Below are positions 19,990 to 28,097 of a DNA stretch of 64,000 nucleotides, piece after piece (within the stretch, counting starts at the first letter, position 1; each line of letters begins with the position of its first letter). The stretch comes from Pararhizobium sp. A13 (lineage in GTDB: Bacteria > Pseudomonadota > Alphaproteobacteria > Rhizobiales > Rhizobiaceae). The stretch spans positions 2,925,001-2,989,000 of the forward strand of contig NZ_CP149510.1 in assembly GCF_040126305.1 (NCBI RefSeq), written 5' to 3'. A model generated the notes under the pieces. It was not told where the DNA came from. It ran no database searches and worked only from the letters and a program-made list of their open reading frames with translations. Made by a program: the position numbers and the translations under genes.

Positions 19990-21279
19990 TTAGCGCTTGG
20001 AAACCGGGATGTAGTCGCGTTCCGGTTCGCCGATGTAAAGCTGGCGCGGCCGGCCGATGCGCTGTTCCGGGTCCTCGATCATCTCGTTCCACTGGGCGAT
20101 CCAGCCGACTGTGCGGGCAAGCGCGAACAGCACGGTGAACATGGTCGTTGGGAAGCCCAGCGCCTTCAGCGTGATGCCGGAGTAGAAGTCGATGTTCGGA
20201 TAGAGCTTCTTCTCGATGAAGTAGCTGTCCGTCAGAGCGATGCGCTCGAGCTCCATTGCCACTTCCAGCAGCGGATCATCCTTGTGGCCGAGCTCGGCCA
20301 GGACTTCATGCGTCGTCTTCTGCATGATCTTGGCGCGCGGGTCGTAGTTCTTGTAGACGCGGTGACCGAAGCCCATCAGGCGGAACGGATCGTTCTTGTC
20401 CTTGGCGCGAGCGACATATTCCGGAATGCGGTCGACCGAGCCGATTTCCGACAGCATGTTGAGCGCTGCTTCGTTGGCGCCGCCGTGGGCGGGGCCCCAG
20501 AGGCAGGCAATGCCGGCCGCGATGCAGGCGAACGGGTTGGCGCCAGACGAGCCGGCGAGGCGAACCGTCGAGGTCGAGGCGTTCTGCTCGTGGTCGGCAT
20601 GCAGGATGAAGATACGGTCCATGGCGCGCGAAAGCACCGGATTGACGACATAGTCTTCGCACGGCACGGCAAAGCACATGCGCAGGAAGTTCGACGCATA
20701 ATCGAGGTCGTTCTTCGGGTAAACGAAGGGCTGGCCGATATGGTATTTATAGGCCATCGCCGCGAGTGTCGGCATCTTGGCGATCATGCGCAGGCTGGCG
20801 ACCATGCGCTGATGCGGGTCGGTGATGTCGGTCGAGTCGTGATAGAACGCCGAAAGGGCTCCGACGCAACCGCACATGACGGCCATCGGATGGGCGTCGC
20901 GACGGAAGCCGGTGAAGAAGCGCGACATTTGCTCATGCACCATGGTGTGGTGCGTGACGCGATAGTCGAAGTCCTTCTTCTGAGCTGCCGTCGGCAGTTC
21001 GCCGTAAAGCAGCAGGTAGCAGACTTCGAGGAAGTCGCCGTGTTCGGCGAGCTGCTCGATCGGATAGCCGCGATGCAGGAGGACGCCCTGATCCCCGTCG
21101 ATATAGGTGATTTTGGATTCACACGATGCCGTCGAGGTGAAGCCTGGATCATAGGTGAACTGACCGGTCTGCTTGTAGAGCGTGCCGATATCGACCACAT
21201 CCGGACCTATCGACCCCGATCGCACCGGTAACTCTACCGTTTTGTTGTCGACTGTTACGACTGCGCTTTTTCCTGTCAT
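19990..21279 (-). CDS. gltA: Citrate synthase (type II, hexameric)
   Basis: A 429-residue enzyme joining acetyl-CoA and oxaloacetate. Active-site blocks are present: [13 protein letters not shown], the [12 protein letters not shown]is, [15 protein letters not shown] and the Asp in NIDFYSG. I chose the start at 21279 (MTGKSAVVT) because GGAGGATCCCC lies directly upstream; the longer frame adds ten unrelated residues. It converges on lpxB. The space upstream is about 950 bases without an intact gene. Confidence 0.96.
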   Translation of the reverse strand: MTGKSAVVTVDNKTVELPVRSGSIGPDVVDIGTLYKQTGQFTYDPGFTSTASCESKITYIDGDQGVLLHRGYPIEQLAEHGDFLEVCYLLLYGELPTAAQKKDFDYRVTHHTMVHEQMSRFFTGFRRDAHPMAVMCGCVGALSAFYHDSTDITDPHQRMVASLRMIAKMPTLAAMAYKYHIGQPFVYPKNDLDYASNFLRMCFAVPCEDYVVNPVLSRAMDRIFILHADHEQNASTSTVRLAGSSGANPFACIAAGIACLWGPAHGGANEAALNMLSEIGSVDRIPEYVARAKDKNDPFRLMGFGHRVYKNYDPRAKIMQKTTHEVLAELGHKDDPLLEVAMELERIALTDSYFIEKKLYPNIDFYSGITLKALGFPTTMFTVLFALARTVGWIAQWNEMIEDPEQRIGRPRQLYIGEPERDYIPVSKR

Positions 21280-21589
21280 GGGGATCCTCCGTTTGCAGCA
21301 AATTGGCACACAATTATGCCGCAGATATTAACGCCGACCATGTGCTACCCCATTTACACACGGCTGCCAAGTTGAACGAAAGGCAAATTGTGCGATGCAA
21401 AAATAGGCATATGGCGACGCAATAATTGCATGTTCCGGCCCTATGTCCAATGAGATAATGGACCGGAAAAATAACCGCTCGCTCGATCGACAAGGCAATG
21501 CTCATTTTTTAGGCGAAAATCGCATTGGTTGCATTTTACCTATTGCGGTTGCAGAATGAGATTGGGTTGGCGCGGATGGGATAGCATCC
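21280..21589. other. Intergenic region upstream of gltA
   Basis: This AT-richer stretch should hold the gltA promoter on the minus strand, but I cannot place -35 and -10 boxes with confidence. An imperfect dyad runs from 21433 to 21467 (TTCCGG and GTCCA pairing with TGGAC and CGGAA, the two halves offset by a 6-base bulge). I see no gene in it. Confidence 0.35.
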
Positions 21590-21959
21590 ATGGGTGAAGG
21601 ACAGGGGGCATGGCGGCATGGCGCACGCGTTTTCGCGGCGCCCAGGCCGACGCGCTCGAAACCAAGCTGCAAGTTCCTGAATCTATTGAAGAACAACCGA
21701 AAAACGGCGGTCGGGCGCGCTACATCGCCTTTCCCTTGGCTGTACGCCGGGTTTTCGCGGGCAAAATGGCGTGACGCATTTCGGCGCGCGGTGGAGGAAG
21801 AGCAGGCTTTTGGTCATGCCGTCCTGTTTGCGCCCGTGTTTCTTGGCTTGGGCTCGCTTGCGTGGTTTTCCTTTGCTCAAACGGCCCGGCATTGTCAAAA
21901 CTGCACTGCTGATGTGCATTTTTGGCATGGCGGCTTTCCTGTTGCGGCAGGACCTTTGA
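21590..21959 (+). pseudogene. Probable decayed N-terminus of comEC (DNA uptake channel)
   Basis: One frame encodes a basic leader, then FRRAVEEEQAFGHAVLFAP and VFLGLGSLAWFSFAQTA (near 21780-21890). This resembles the first membrane region of alphaproteobacterial ComEC proteins, which typically read '...PVFLGxGxxxWF...'. The hydrophobic continuation (GIVKTALLMCIFGMAAFLLRQDL) is in another frame and ends at a stop at 21957-21959. So a frameshift near 21885 and an early stop are seen, and the remaining several hundred codons of ComEC are missing. The match to ComEC is from memory of the family. An alternative is a small unrelated membrane protein. Confidence 0.45.
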
Positions 21960-22229
21960 TTGGCGAACGGGTCAATTCGACGCCCCTTGAATACCGGAAA
22001 TAGCGCCGTCGCGAAGGCGCCTGGTGCAATCAAAGACCACTCGATCAGTGAGTCGATGTTTATTCTTGATGAAAAAACTCCACAAATCCTTGCGTTTCCG
22101 CCATAGTGTGTCGTATGAAGCCGCAATCGACGAGGCGCGCCGTCTTCGTCAGCTTTCGTTTGAAGGATCGCGTTCCCTCCACCTCTTCTCCCTGGGGATG
22201 GCAGGGCGATTGAAAGGTAAGGATAGGTC

Positions 22230-23210
22230 ATGCCAAACCGGGTAAAGCCGAAATGGATGATGCTGGCGGCAGTATTGCTGGCGCTCTCGAATGCCGGAGC
22301 GCTGTACGCACAGGAAAACCCGGCTCCGGTTGCGACCGAAATGCAGCAATCGGCCGAAAATGCACCTGCAGGCGAAGCCATGCAGGGCGCACCCGTAGAT
22401 CAGGCAGCCCCGGCGCGGGCCGTTCGACAGAGCGAAGAGACCGTGGCGACAGCAGCCAACCCGGTGCTGCCGCACGATCTTTCTCCGCTCGGTATGTTCC
22501 TTGCCGCAGACGTCGTCGTCAAAGGTGTGATGAGCGCGCTTGCCCTTGCATCGGTCGCCACATGGGCGATCCTGCTCGTCAAGATGTTCGAGTTGGCCGC
22601 CGCCAAGCGAAGCGTCAAGCGGGCGGTTCGCCTCCTGACGGATGCGGTCGTTCTGCGCGATGTTGGCGAAAGCCTGTCCGGCAGGTCAGGCCCGGCAGGC
22701 CGTATGGTCGCCGCGGCAAATGACGAACTGTCGAAATCGGAAGCGGTTCTCGACCTGGTGTCGACGCAGGGCGTCAAGGAACGCGTGGCGTCACAATTGT
22801 CCCGCATCGAGGCTGGAGCCGGAAAGCGCGTCGCCGGCGGCACTGGCATTCTTGCGACGATCGGCTCGATCTCGCCGTTCGTCGGGCTCTTCGGCACGGT
22901 CTGGGGCATCATGAATTCGTTCATCGGCATCAGTCAGGCGCAGACGACCAATCTGGCGATCGTCGCGCCGGGTATCGCCGAAGCGCTGCTGGCGACAGCC
23001 ATCGGCCTCGTTGCCGCTATCCCGGCAGTGGTCATCTACAATTATTTCGCCCGCTCGATCAGCGGTTATCGCCTCGTCCTTGCCGATGCGTCGGCGGCGG
23101 TCGAGCGGCTCGTCAGCCGTGATCTCGACTTCCGCCAGGCACGCCGCCTCACGCCGCGCAAGGCCGAAAGCCATGTGCATTCGGACGCCGGCATCGCACG
23201 GATCGGATAA
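22230..23210 (+). CDS. exbB: Biopolymer transport protein ExbB (TonB-system energizer)
   Basis: A 326-residue MotA/TolQ/ExbB family proton-channel protein. It has a signal-like N-terminus and a Pro/Ala/Gln-rich periplasmic segment (residues 25-85), as in the long ExbB form of alphaproteobacteria. Three membrane helices follow (near 90-115, 205-230 and 245-270), including GTVWGIMNSFIGI. With ExbD it uses proton flow to energise TonB-dependent outer membrane transporters. exbD starts 4 bases after its stop; no tonB gene is next to the pair. Confidence 0.93.
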   Translation: MPNRVKPKWMMLAAVLLALSNAGALYAQENPAPVATEMQQSAENAPAGEAMQGAPVDQAAPARAVRQSEETVATAANPVLPHDLSPLGMFLAADVVVKGVMSALALASVATWAILLVKMFELAAAKRSVKRAVRLLTDAVVLRDVGESLSGRSGPAGRMVAAANDELSKSEAVLDLVSTQGVKERVASQLSRIEAGAGKRVAGGTGILATIGSISPFVGLFGTVWGIMNSFIGISQAQTTNLAIVAPGIAEALLATAIGLVAAIPAVVIYNYFARSISGYRLVLADASAAVERLVSRDLDFRQARRLTPRKAESHVHSDAGIARIG

Positions 23211-23214
23211 GACC

Positions 23215-23640
23215 ATGGCGAGCAAAATCAGCGAAGGTGGCGGCGACCTCGAGGAAAATAGCGAGATCAACGTCACGCCCTTCATCGACGTGATGCTCGT
23301 GCTGCTGATCATTTTCATGGTGGCGGCGCCGCTCGCCACCGTCGATATGAAGGTCGATCTGCCACAATCGGCAGCGCAGCCGACCAAGCGCGACGACAAG
23401 CCAGTTTTCGTCACGCTGAAAGCGGATCTTTCCCTGGCACTCGGCAATGAGGAAACGGGACGTGACAATTTTGTCGGGGAACTTGACCGCATCACCGAGG
23501 GCAATACACAGACGCGTATCCTGCTGCGCGCCGACAAGACCGTCGACTACGGCGAACTGATGGCAGTCATGAACCTCATCCAGAGGGCGGGCTACACGAA
23601 AATCGGACTGGTCGGGCTGGAGGTTGCGCCGGCCGGCTGA
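23215..23640 (+). CDS. exbD: Biopolymer transport protein ExbD
   Basis: A 141-residue protein with one N-terminal membrane helix containing the essential Asp (INVTPFIDVMLVLLIIFMV, residues 20-38) and a periplasmic domain ending GLVGLEVAPAG. It is the ExbB partner. Its stop lies 9 bases from the end of the convergent pagL-like gene; no tonB follows, unlike many exbB-exbD-tonB operons. Confidence 0.95.
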   Translation: MASKISEGGGDLEENSEINVTPFIDVMLVLLIIFMVAAPLATVDMKVDLPQSAAQPTKRDDKPVFVTLKADLSLALGNEETGRDNFVGELDRITEGNTQTRILLRADKTVDYGELMAVMNLIQRAGYTKIGLVGLEVAPAG

Positions 23641-23649
23641 ACGGCGAGG

Positions 23650-24237
23650 CTAGAAACTGTAACCGACGGCAAGGCCCGCATGGCTGAGGCCATCGTTCGG
23701 TCCGTCACAAAGATCGGCATGCGACGAATGGTCCGCAGTGGCCAAAATCTGCCAGTTGTCCGTTATCCGGTAACCGACGGCGACTTGTTCGCGAAACAGG
23801 AAACGGCATCCGAGTTTCGGTCCGTTCGTGCCGTCGTCATTCAAGTCGCCGTTATGCACCGTTCCGCCGAGGCCAAGCTCGACAAAGAGCTTTTCGGTGA
23901 CATCCAGGGTCCAGGCGAGGCCGCCATAGACCTGATCGGCGCCGTCGCCGGTCCCGACAGAAGTCCCGAGATAGATCCTGGGTTCCAGAATGGATTGCTG
24001 CCACGTTACGGCCTCTCCGCTTGACAGGGGATCGAAGAAGATCGTGGCGGAGGGAAATATGCCGGATTCGTGTGTGCCGCTGCCATTGATCGAGGCGCTC
24101 ATGCCAAAACGCAGCTCGTCGAAAACTGTGTCGGCGGCGAATACATCGTGATGGACTACGAGAGAAGAAAACAAAGCAGCTGAAAGAAACCCAAACTTTG
24201 CATTGGGCAGGCATTTTTTTTCAAAATTCGTCTGCAC
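23650..24237 (-). CDS. Acyloxyacyl hydrolase, PagL-like lipid A deacylase
   Basis: A 195-residue outer-membrane barrel with a signal peptide ending VFAA. The C-terminal half has the PagL arrangement: a His-Ser pair in ADHSSHADLCDGPNDG and a Phe/Tyr-rich last strand ending in Phe. PagL removes the 3-O acyl chain of lipid A. The second residue of the canonical HxSN triad region is changed (SH for SN), so activity is uncertain. No ATG sits before the signal peptide; GTG at 24237 with GGGGGAT upstream gives the right start. The longer ATG frame adds 42 residues before the signal. Confidence 0.72.
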   Translation of the reverse strand: MQTNFEKKCLPNAKFGFLSAALFSSLVVHHDVFAADTVFDELRFGMSASINGSGTHESGIFPSATIFFDPLSSGEAVTWQQSILEPRIYLGTSVGTGDGADQVYGGLAWTLDVTEKLFVELGLGGTVHNGDLNDDGTNGPKLGCRFLFREQVAVGYRITDNWQILATADHSSHADLCDGPNDGLSHAGLAVGYSF

Positions 24238-24497
24238 TTCTATCCCCCATCCCCATGATTCGCGCGCATATGAGAAATCTGCCCATTTTCTCTCGTGCTG
24301 GGAAGTCAGATTATGGCGGCACGCTTTTGCGAAGCTTGCTTTTTTGCAAGAACTGCTTTCCATAGCTTGAAACGGCGGATGCGCGGATTTATGAGCGTGA
24401 CCATTGCCGGTCGACTGAGCTCTACCGGTTGTTTTATCTGCGCAGACGAAGAGCGCGCAAACGCCGGACGACGGTCCGGATCACGAGGGCAGGCAGG

Positions 24498-25163
24498 ATG
24501 AATTTCGAAGCAGCACGCATCAAGATGGTCGACAACCAGATCCGTACCACGGATGTGACGTCGCATGCCGTTCTCTCGGCATTTCTATCGGTCCCGCGGG
24601 AAGAGTTCGTGCCTGCCGCGATGAAGCCTCTCGCCTATATCGACACCGATATCGAGCTGCAGGCAAGTGGCGCATCCGGACGGCGCTATCTGATGGAGCC
24701 GTCGCCGCTGGCAAAGCTCTTGCAGCTGGCAAGCGTTTCCAAGAGCGACAAGCTGCTCGAAATCGGCTGCGGCACGGGTTATGCGTCGGCCATTCTCTCG
24801 ACGCTTGCTGGTTCGGTCGTGGCGCTGGAAAGCGATGCCACGCTTGCCGCCGAGGCCTCCGAAACGCTGGCCCGTCTGGGCTATTCAAATGTCTCGGTGG
24901 TCACAGGTGATCTTGAAAAGGGGCATCCGGCGGCCGCGCCTTACGATGTGATCTTCGTCCACGGCGCCGTCGAGACGGTCCCTGATTCCCTCCTTTCGCA
25001 ACTGAACGACGGCGGCCGCCTGGTTGCCGTGGTGGGTTCCGGCAATGCATCCCGGGCCAAGCTTTTCCTGCGCGAGAATGGTGTCACCTCGGAGCGGCAG
25101 GCCTTCAATACAGCGGTGAAACCGCTGCCGGGCTTCCGGCTTGCTCGCGAATTCGTGTTTTGA
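24498..25163 (+). CDS. Protein-L-isoaspartate O-methyltransferase family protein
   Basis: A 221-residue SAM-dependent methyltransferase of the PCMT family. It has the family N-terminus (MVDNQIRTTDVTSHAVLSAF), the PREEFVP motif, and the SAM-binding LLEIGCGTGYASAIL block near residue 92. It is a second, divergent Pcm-family protein in addition to the one at 50.1 kb. Whether it repairs isoaspartyl residues is not certain. The start at 24498 follows GGCAGG. Confidence 0.82.
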   Translation: MNFEAARIKMVDNQIRTTDVTSHAVLSAFLSVPREEFVPAAMKPLAYIDTDIELQASGASGRRYLMEPSPLAKLLQLASVSKSDKLLEIGCGTGYASAILSTLAGSVVALESDATLAAEASETLARLGYSNVSVVTGDLEKGHPAAAPYDVIFVHGAVETVPDSLLSQLNDGGRLVAVVGSGNASRAKLFLRENGVTSERQAFNTAVKPLPGFRLAREFVF

Positions 25164-25473
25164 TAACCTCTTGCTGAGGGGCCTCAATATCTGATGGGTG
25201 AACCCACAAATTGCAGTGTTGCGATTTGGCAACGTGATGCCCGTTTCTCTTCAATTTGTGCGATTGGGGAGGGGCGATACGGTTGGCGATGCGTTAAATT
25301 AGGGGTTTCTAAAAGTTGCTCGAGGATGATAAGAGCGGGAGCGACCGGTTGCTTTTGGAAGCCTCCGTCGGTCGAATGCAGCAAACGTAGGGCGTTCCGG
25401 GCAGTCTGGGATGCCGTCGCTTTGCCAAACTGGGAAGGTCTGGTACGCCAGCTTCCGTACCGGAGTAGAGATT
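25164..25473. other. Intergenic region before tolC
   Basis: These 310 bases hold no gene that I can support. A small dyad (GTTGC..GCAAC, about 25218-25233) is present. A tolC promoter is expected here but I cannot assign its boxes. Coding-like frames reading through the region have no family similarity. Confidence 0.4.
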
Positions 25474-26868
25474 GTGTCGATTTTCCGTAAGACAGCTGTG
25501 GCAGCAGCCCTTTCCACCGCCTTGTCGCTCCTGCCGCATGCCGTTTCCGCTGAAACCATCTATGGCGCGATGGAGAAGGCCTATCAGAACAATCCGGATC
25601 TCAATGCTGTACGCGCCGGGCTCCGCGCAACCGATGAAGGCGTTCCGATCGCCAAGTCCGGCTACCGGCCGCGGATATCGGCAACGGCCACGGGCACGTT
25701 GACAAGACTGGAAAGCGAACTGAGCCCCCTGGCCGGTGGCGGGACCGCGACCGAGGATTTTCACACCGGCTCAGCTGGCATCACCATCACGCAACAGATT
25801 TTCGATGGTTTTCAGACCTTGAACAATGTCAGGGCTGCCGAAGCGAATGTCTTTTCAAGCCGTGAAACGCTGAAGGGCAACGAGATTTCCATTCTGCTGG
25901 CGGCGGCTCAGTCCTATGCGAATATAGCCCGCGACCAGCGGATCGTGTCCATCCGCAAACAGAACCTGGCCTTCCTCAAGGAGCAGCTGAATGCTGCGAA
26001 GGCGCGGCTTGATGTCGGCGAGGGCACGCGAACGGATGTCAGCCAAGCGGAAGCTGAACTGGCCAGTGCGCAGGCACTCCTCGTCAATGCGGTGGCGCAG
26101 TTGAAACAGAGCGAAGCGGTTTACGTCCAGATCGTCGGCGATGCCCCGAAAGGGATCAAACAGCCGGTGCCCGCTTCAAAGGCGCTGCCGAAAAGCCTGG
26201 ATCAGGCGGTTGCCACGGGGCTGCGCGAGCATCCGACGATCGCGGCCGCGCAGTACAACGTCGACGCGGCGGGATACGGGGTGAAATCTGCCGAGGGAAC
26301 CATGCTCCCGGGTGTCGTCGTGCAGGGGGCACTGACCCGCAACACCGGCAATTCACCCGGCACCGGCGGTCTGGACGGCAATACGGCTTCGATCACCGCC
26401 CGGCTCGAAATCCCGCTCTACCAGGGTGGCGCGGAATATGGCCAGATCCGCCAGGCCAAGGAGCGGCTGGGCCAACAACGGATCCTCGTTGATTCCGCCC
26501 GTGCGGAAGTTCAGCAGACGATCGTTACTGCGCACGCGCAGCTTGAGGCAGCGCTGGCCAACATTACCGCAAACAAGTCTCAGGTGAGTGCTGCGAACAT
26601 GGCCCTGGACGGTGTCATCGAAGAACGCAAGGTGGGCCAACGCACAACGCTTGACGTGCTCGATGCCCAGCAGAGCGTCCTCGTCGCAGAGGAAAGCCTG
26701 GTAGCGTCGCAGCGCAATGCCGTTGTCGCCAGCTATTCCCTTCTGGCGGCGATGGGACGGCTGACTATCAAGAGCCAGGGCCTGCAGGTTGCCGAATATC
26801 GCGCCGAGGAACACTATGAGGCCGTCAAGGACAAGTGGTTCGGATTGCGAACCGTTGATGGCCGCTGA
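25474..26868 (+). CDS. tolC: TolC-family outer membrane efflux channel
   Basis: A 464-residue outer membrane factor with a signal peptide ending AVSA, followed by ETIYGAMEKAYQNNPDLNA, the canonical TolC start, and two long alpha-helical repeats. It forms the trimeric exit duct for tripartite efflux pumps and type I secretion. I chose GTG at 25474 because GGAGTAGAG precedes it and the signal peptide begins there. An ATG 63 bases upstream would place extra residues in front of the signal. popZ follows downstream, after a hairpin. Confidence 0.92.
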   Translation: MSIFRKTAVAAALSTALSLLPHAVSAETIYGAMEKAYQNNPDLNAVRAGLRATDEGVPIAKSGYRPRISATATGTLTRLESELSPLAGGGTATEDFHTGSAGITITQQIFDGFQTLNNVRAAEANVFSSRETLKGNEISILLAAAQSYANIARDQRIVSIRKQNLAFLKEQLNAAKARLDVGEGTRTDVSQAEAELASAQALLVNAVAQLKQSEAVYVQIVGDAPKGIKQPVPASKALPKSLDQAVATGLREHPTIAAAQYNVDAAGYGVKSAEGTMLPGVVVQGALTRNTGNSPGTGGLDGNTASITARLEIPLYQGGAEYGQIRQAKERLGQQRILVDSARAEVQQTIVTAHAQLEAALANITANKSQVSAANMALDGVIEERKVGQRTTLDVLDAQQSVLVAEESLVASQRNAVVASYSLLAAMGRLTIKSQGLQVAEYRAEEHYEAVKDKWFGLRTVDGR

Positions 26869-26902
26869 TCCGCACGCCTGAATCTGTTGCCGTAATTTTT
26901 CG

Positions 26903-26939
26903 AAAGCCGCGCGCCAAAAATGGGCGTGCGGCTTTGCTG
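26903..26939 (+). terminator. Hairpin after tolC (probable terminator)
   Basis: A 13-bp stem with one G-T pair (26903-26915 with 26923-26935) lies 35 bases after the tolC stop. The 3' arm ends in TTT and only a short T-rich tract follows, so it is a weak intrinsic terminator. Confidence 0.6.
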
Positions 26940-27095
26940 TTGGAATGGCCCGGGTGCCGCCGCTAACAAATCTGTGCAAGAATCCAACTTGATGATTCGC
27001 GTCGTTTTGTTCGGCGCGGAACTCGCATACAGTCCGCGTCAACGACTGCGCGGCAATGTTTCGATCAAACGCGACCGCAGAAAACGGGGAAAATT

Positions 27096-27971
27096 ATGGC
27101 ACAGCCCAATGTAGCGCGTGAACCTTCGATGGATGAGATTCTCGCCTCCATTCGAAAGATCATCGAAAGCAATGAACCGGGCATACCCGGTTTCCCCGCC
27201 AATGATCTCGGCCCCGCACTTGACGACGGATATCGTGCCGACCACACCTATGACGACGACAGCGCCGAAGAAATTCACCTGACGATCGACGACGAGGTGC
27301 TGGTGGCGGAATTCGAGGCGGAAGTACAGCAGTCTGTCGCACCCGAGGAGTCCCTGTCGCGGGCGCCGCAGCAGGACACAGCAAAGCCCGCCATTTCTGT
27401 CGCAACACCGCCGCAATCTCTTGCCGATGTCGCAGCGCGTGTACGCGCAGCCTCCGAGCGACATTCGGCGCCGCTTCGGGAACCGGAAACCGCCGGCAAT
27501 GCAGCAGCAAAGTCGGATAGCCCGCTCGTCACATCGCGCATGACGCCGGCCCTTGCGCCCCAACCTGCACATGTCGCCCACCGCTCCGAATCTGCCCTCT
27601 CCGTGACGCCTGTGTCCGCGGCGGTATCCCTGCAGCCCGCGGCGGTCAGTGATGAAAAGCGCGAGGTGCAGGAGGCCCGGACGCCGTCGCCGGCCGTTTC
27701 CGAAGCTGCGACGCAAAGTCAGCCGGTTGCCTTTGCAGCTGAAAAGGAGATTGCGGCGATTGTTTCACCAGCCGTTGGTGAACAGGTCGCCCGGTCCTTC
27801 GGGGATTTGGCCCTGGCCATCGATAGCAGCGCCCGCCGTTCCTTCGACGAGATCGCCGAGGATATGCTGCGGCCGATGCTGCAGGAATGGCTGGACGACA
27901 ATCTGCCGACGCTTGTCGAGCGCCTTGTGCGAGAAGAAATCGAGCGCGTCGCCCGCGGTCCGCGACGATAA
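27096..27971 (+). CDS. popZ: PopZ-like polar organizing protein (DUF2497)
   Basis: The 291-residue protein has the DUF2497/PopZ layout. The N-terminal helix is EPSMDEILASIRKII (residues 9-23). A long acidic, Ala/Pro/Val-rich low-complexity middle follows (about 30-215). The C-terminal oligomerisation region is LRPMLQEWLDDNLPTLVERL then VREEIERVARG. In Caulobacter and Agrobacterium PopZ forms a pole-localised scaffold that tethers the chromosomal centromere and cell cycle proteins. It sits between tolC and valS, a conserved alphaproteobacterial neighbourhood. Confidence 0.88.
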   Translation: MAQPNVAREPSMDEILASIRKIIESNEPGIPGFPANDLGPALDDGYRADHTYDDDSAEEIHLTIDDEVLVAEFEAEVQQSVAPEESLSRAPQQDTAKPAISVATPPQSLADVAARVRAASERHSAPLREPETAGNAAAKSDSPLVTSRMTPALAPQPAHVAHRSESALSVTPVSAAVSLQPAAVSDEKREVQEARTPSPAVSEAATQSQPVAFAAEKEIAAIVSPAVGEQVARSFGDLALAIDSSARRSFDEIAEDMLRPMLQEWLDDNLPTLVERLVREEIERVARGPRR

Positions 27972-28003
27972 ACGCCGAAAGTTATCGAGACAGAGCCGCC
28001 AGC

Positions 28004-28034
28004 AATCGCACTGGCGGCTTTTTTGCTGTTATTA
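28004..28034 (+). terminator. Rho-independent terminator of popZ
   Basis: A 9-bp perfect stem (28004-28012 with 28021-28029) is followed by six T residues (28029-28034). It lies 32 bases after the popZ stop and 64 before the valS start. Confidence 0.9.
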
Positions 28035-28097
28035 TTGACACCAATGCCTCGTTCCGATTTACAACCACCCATATCAATCAGCAAGTTTGGCTTCAGA

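Noticed and set aside
21433..21467. Offset dyad upstream of gltA as an sRNA terminator
   Set aside because: No T-run follows on either strand and the stem is interrupted by a 6-base bulge.
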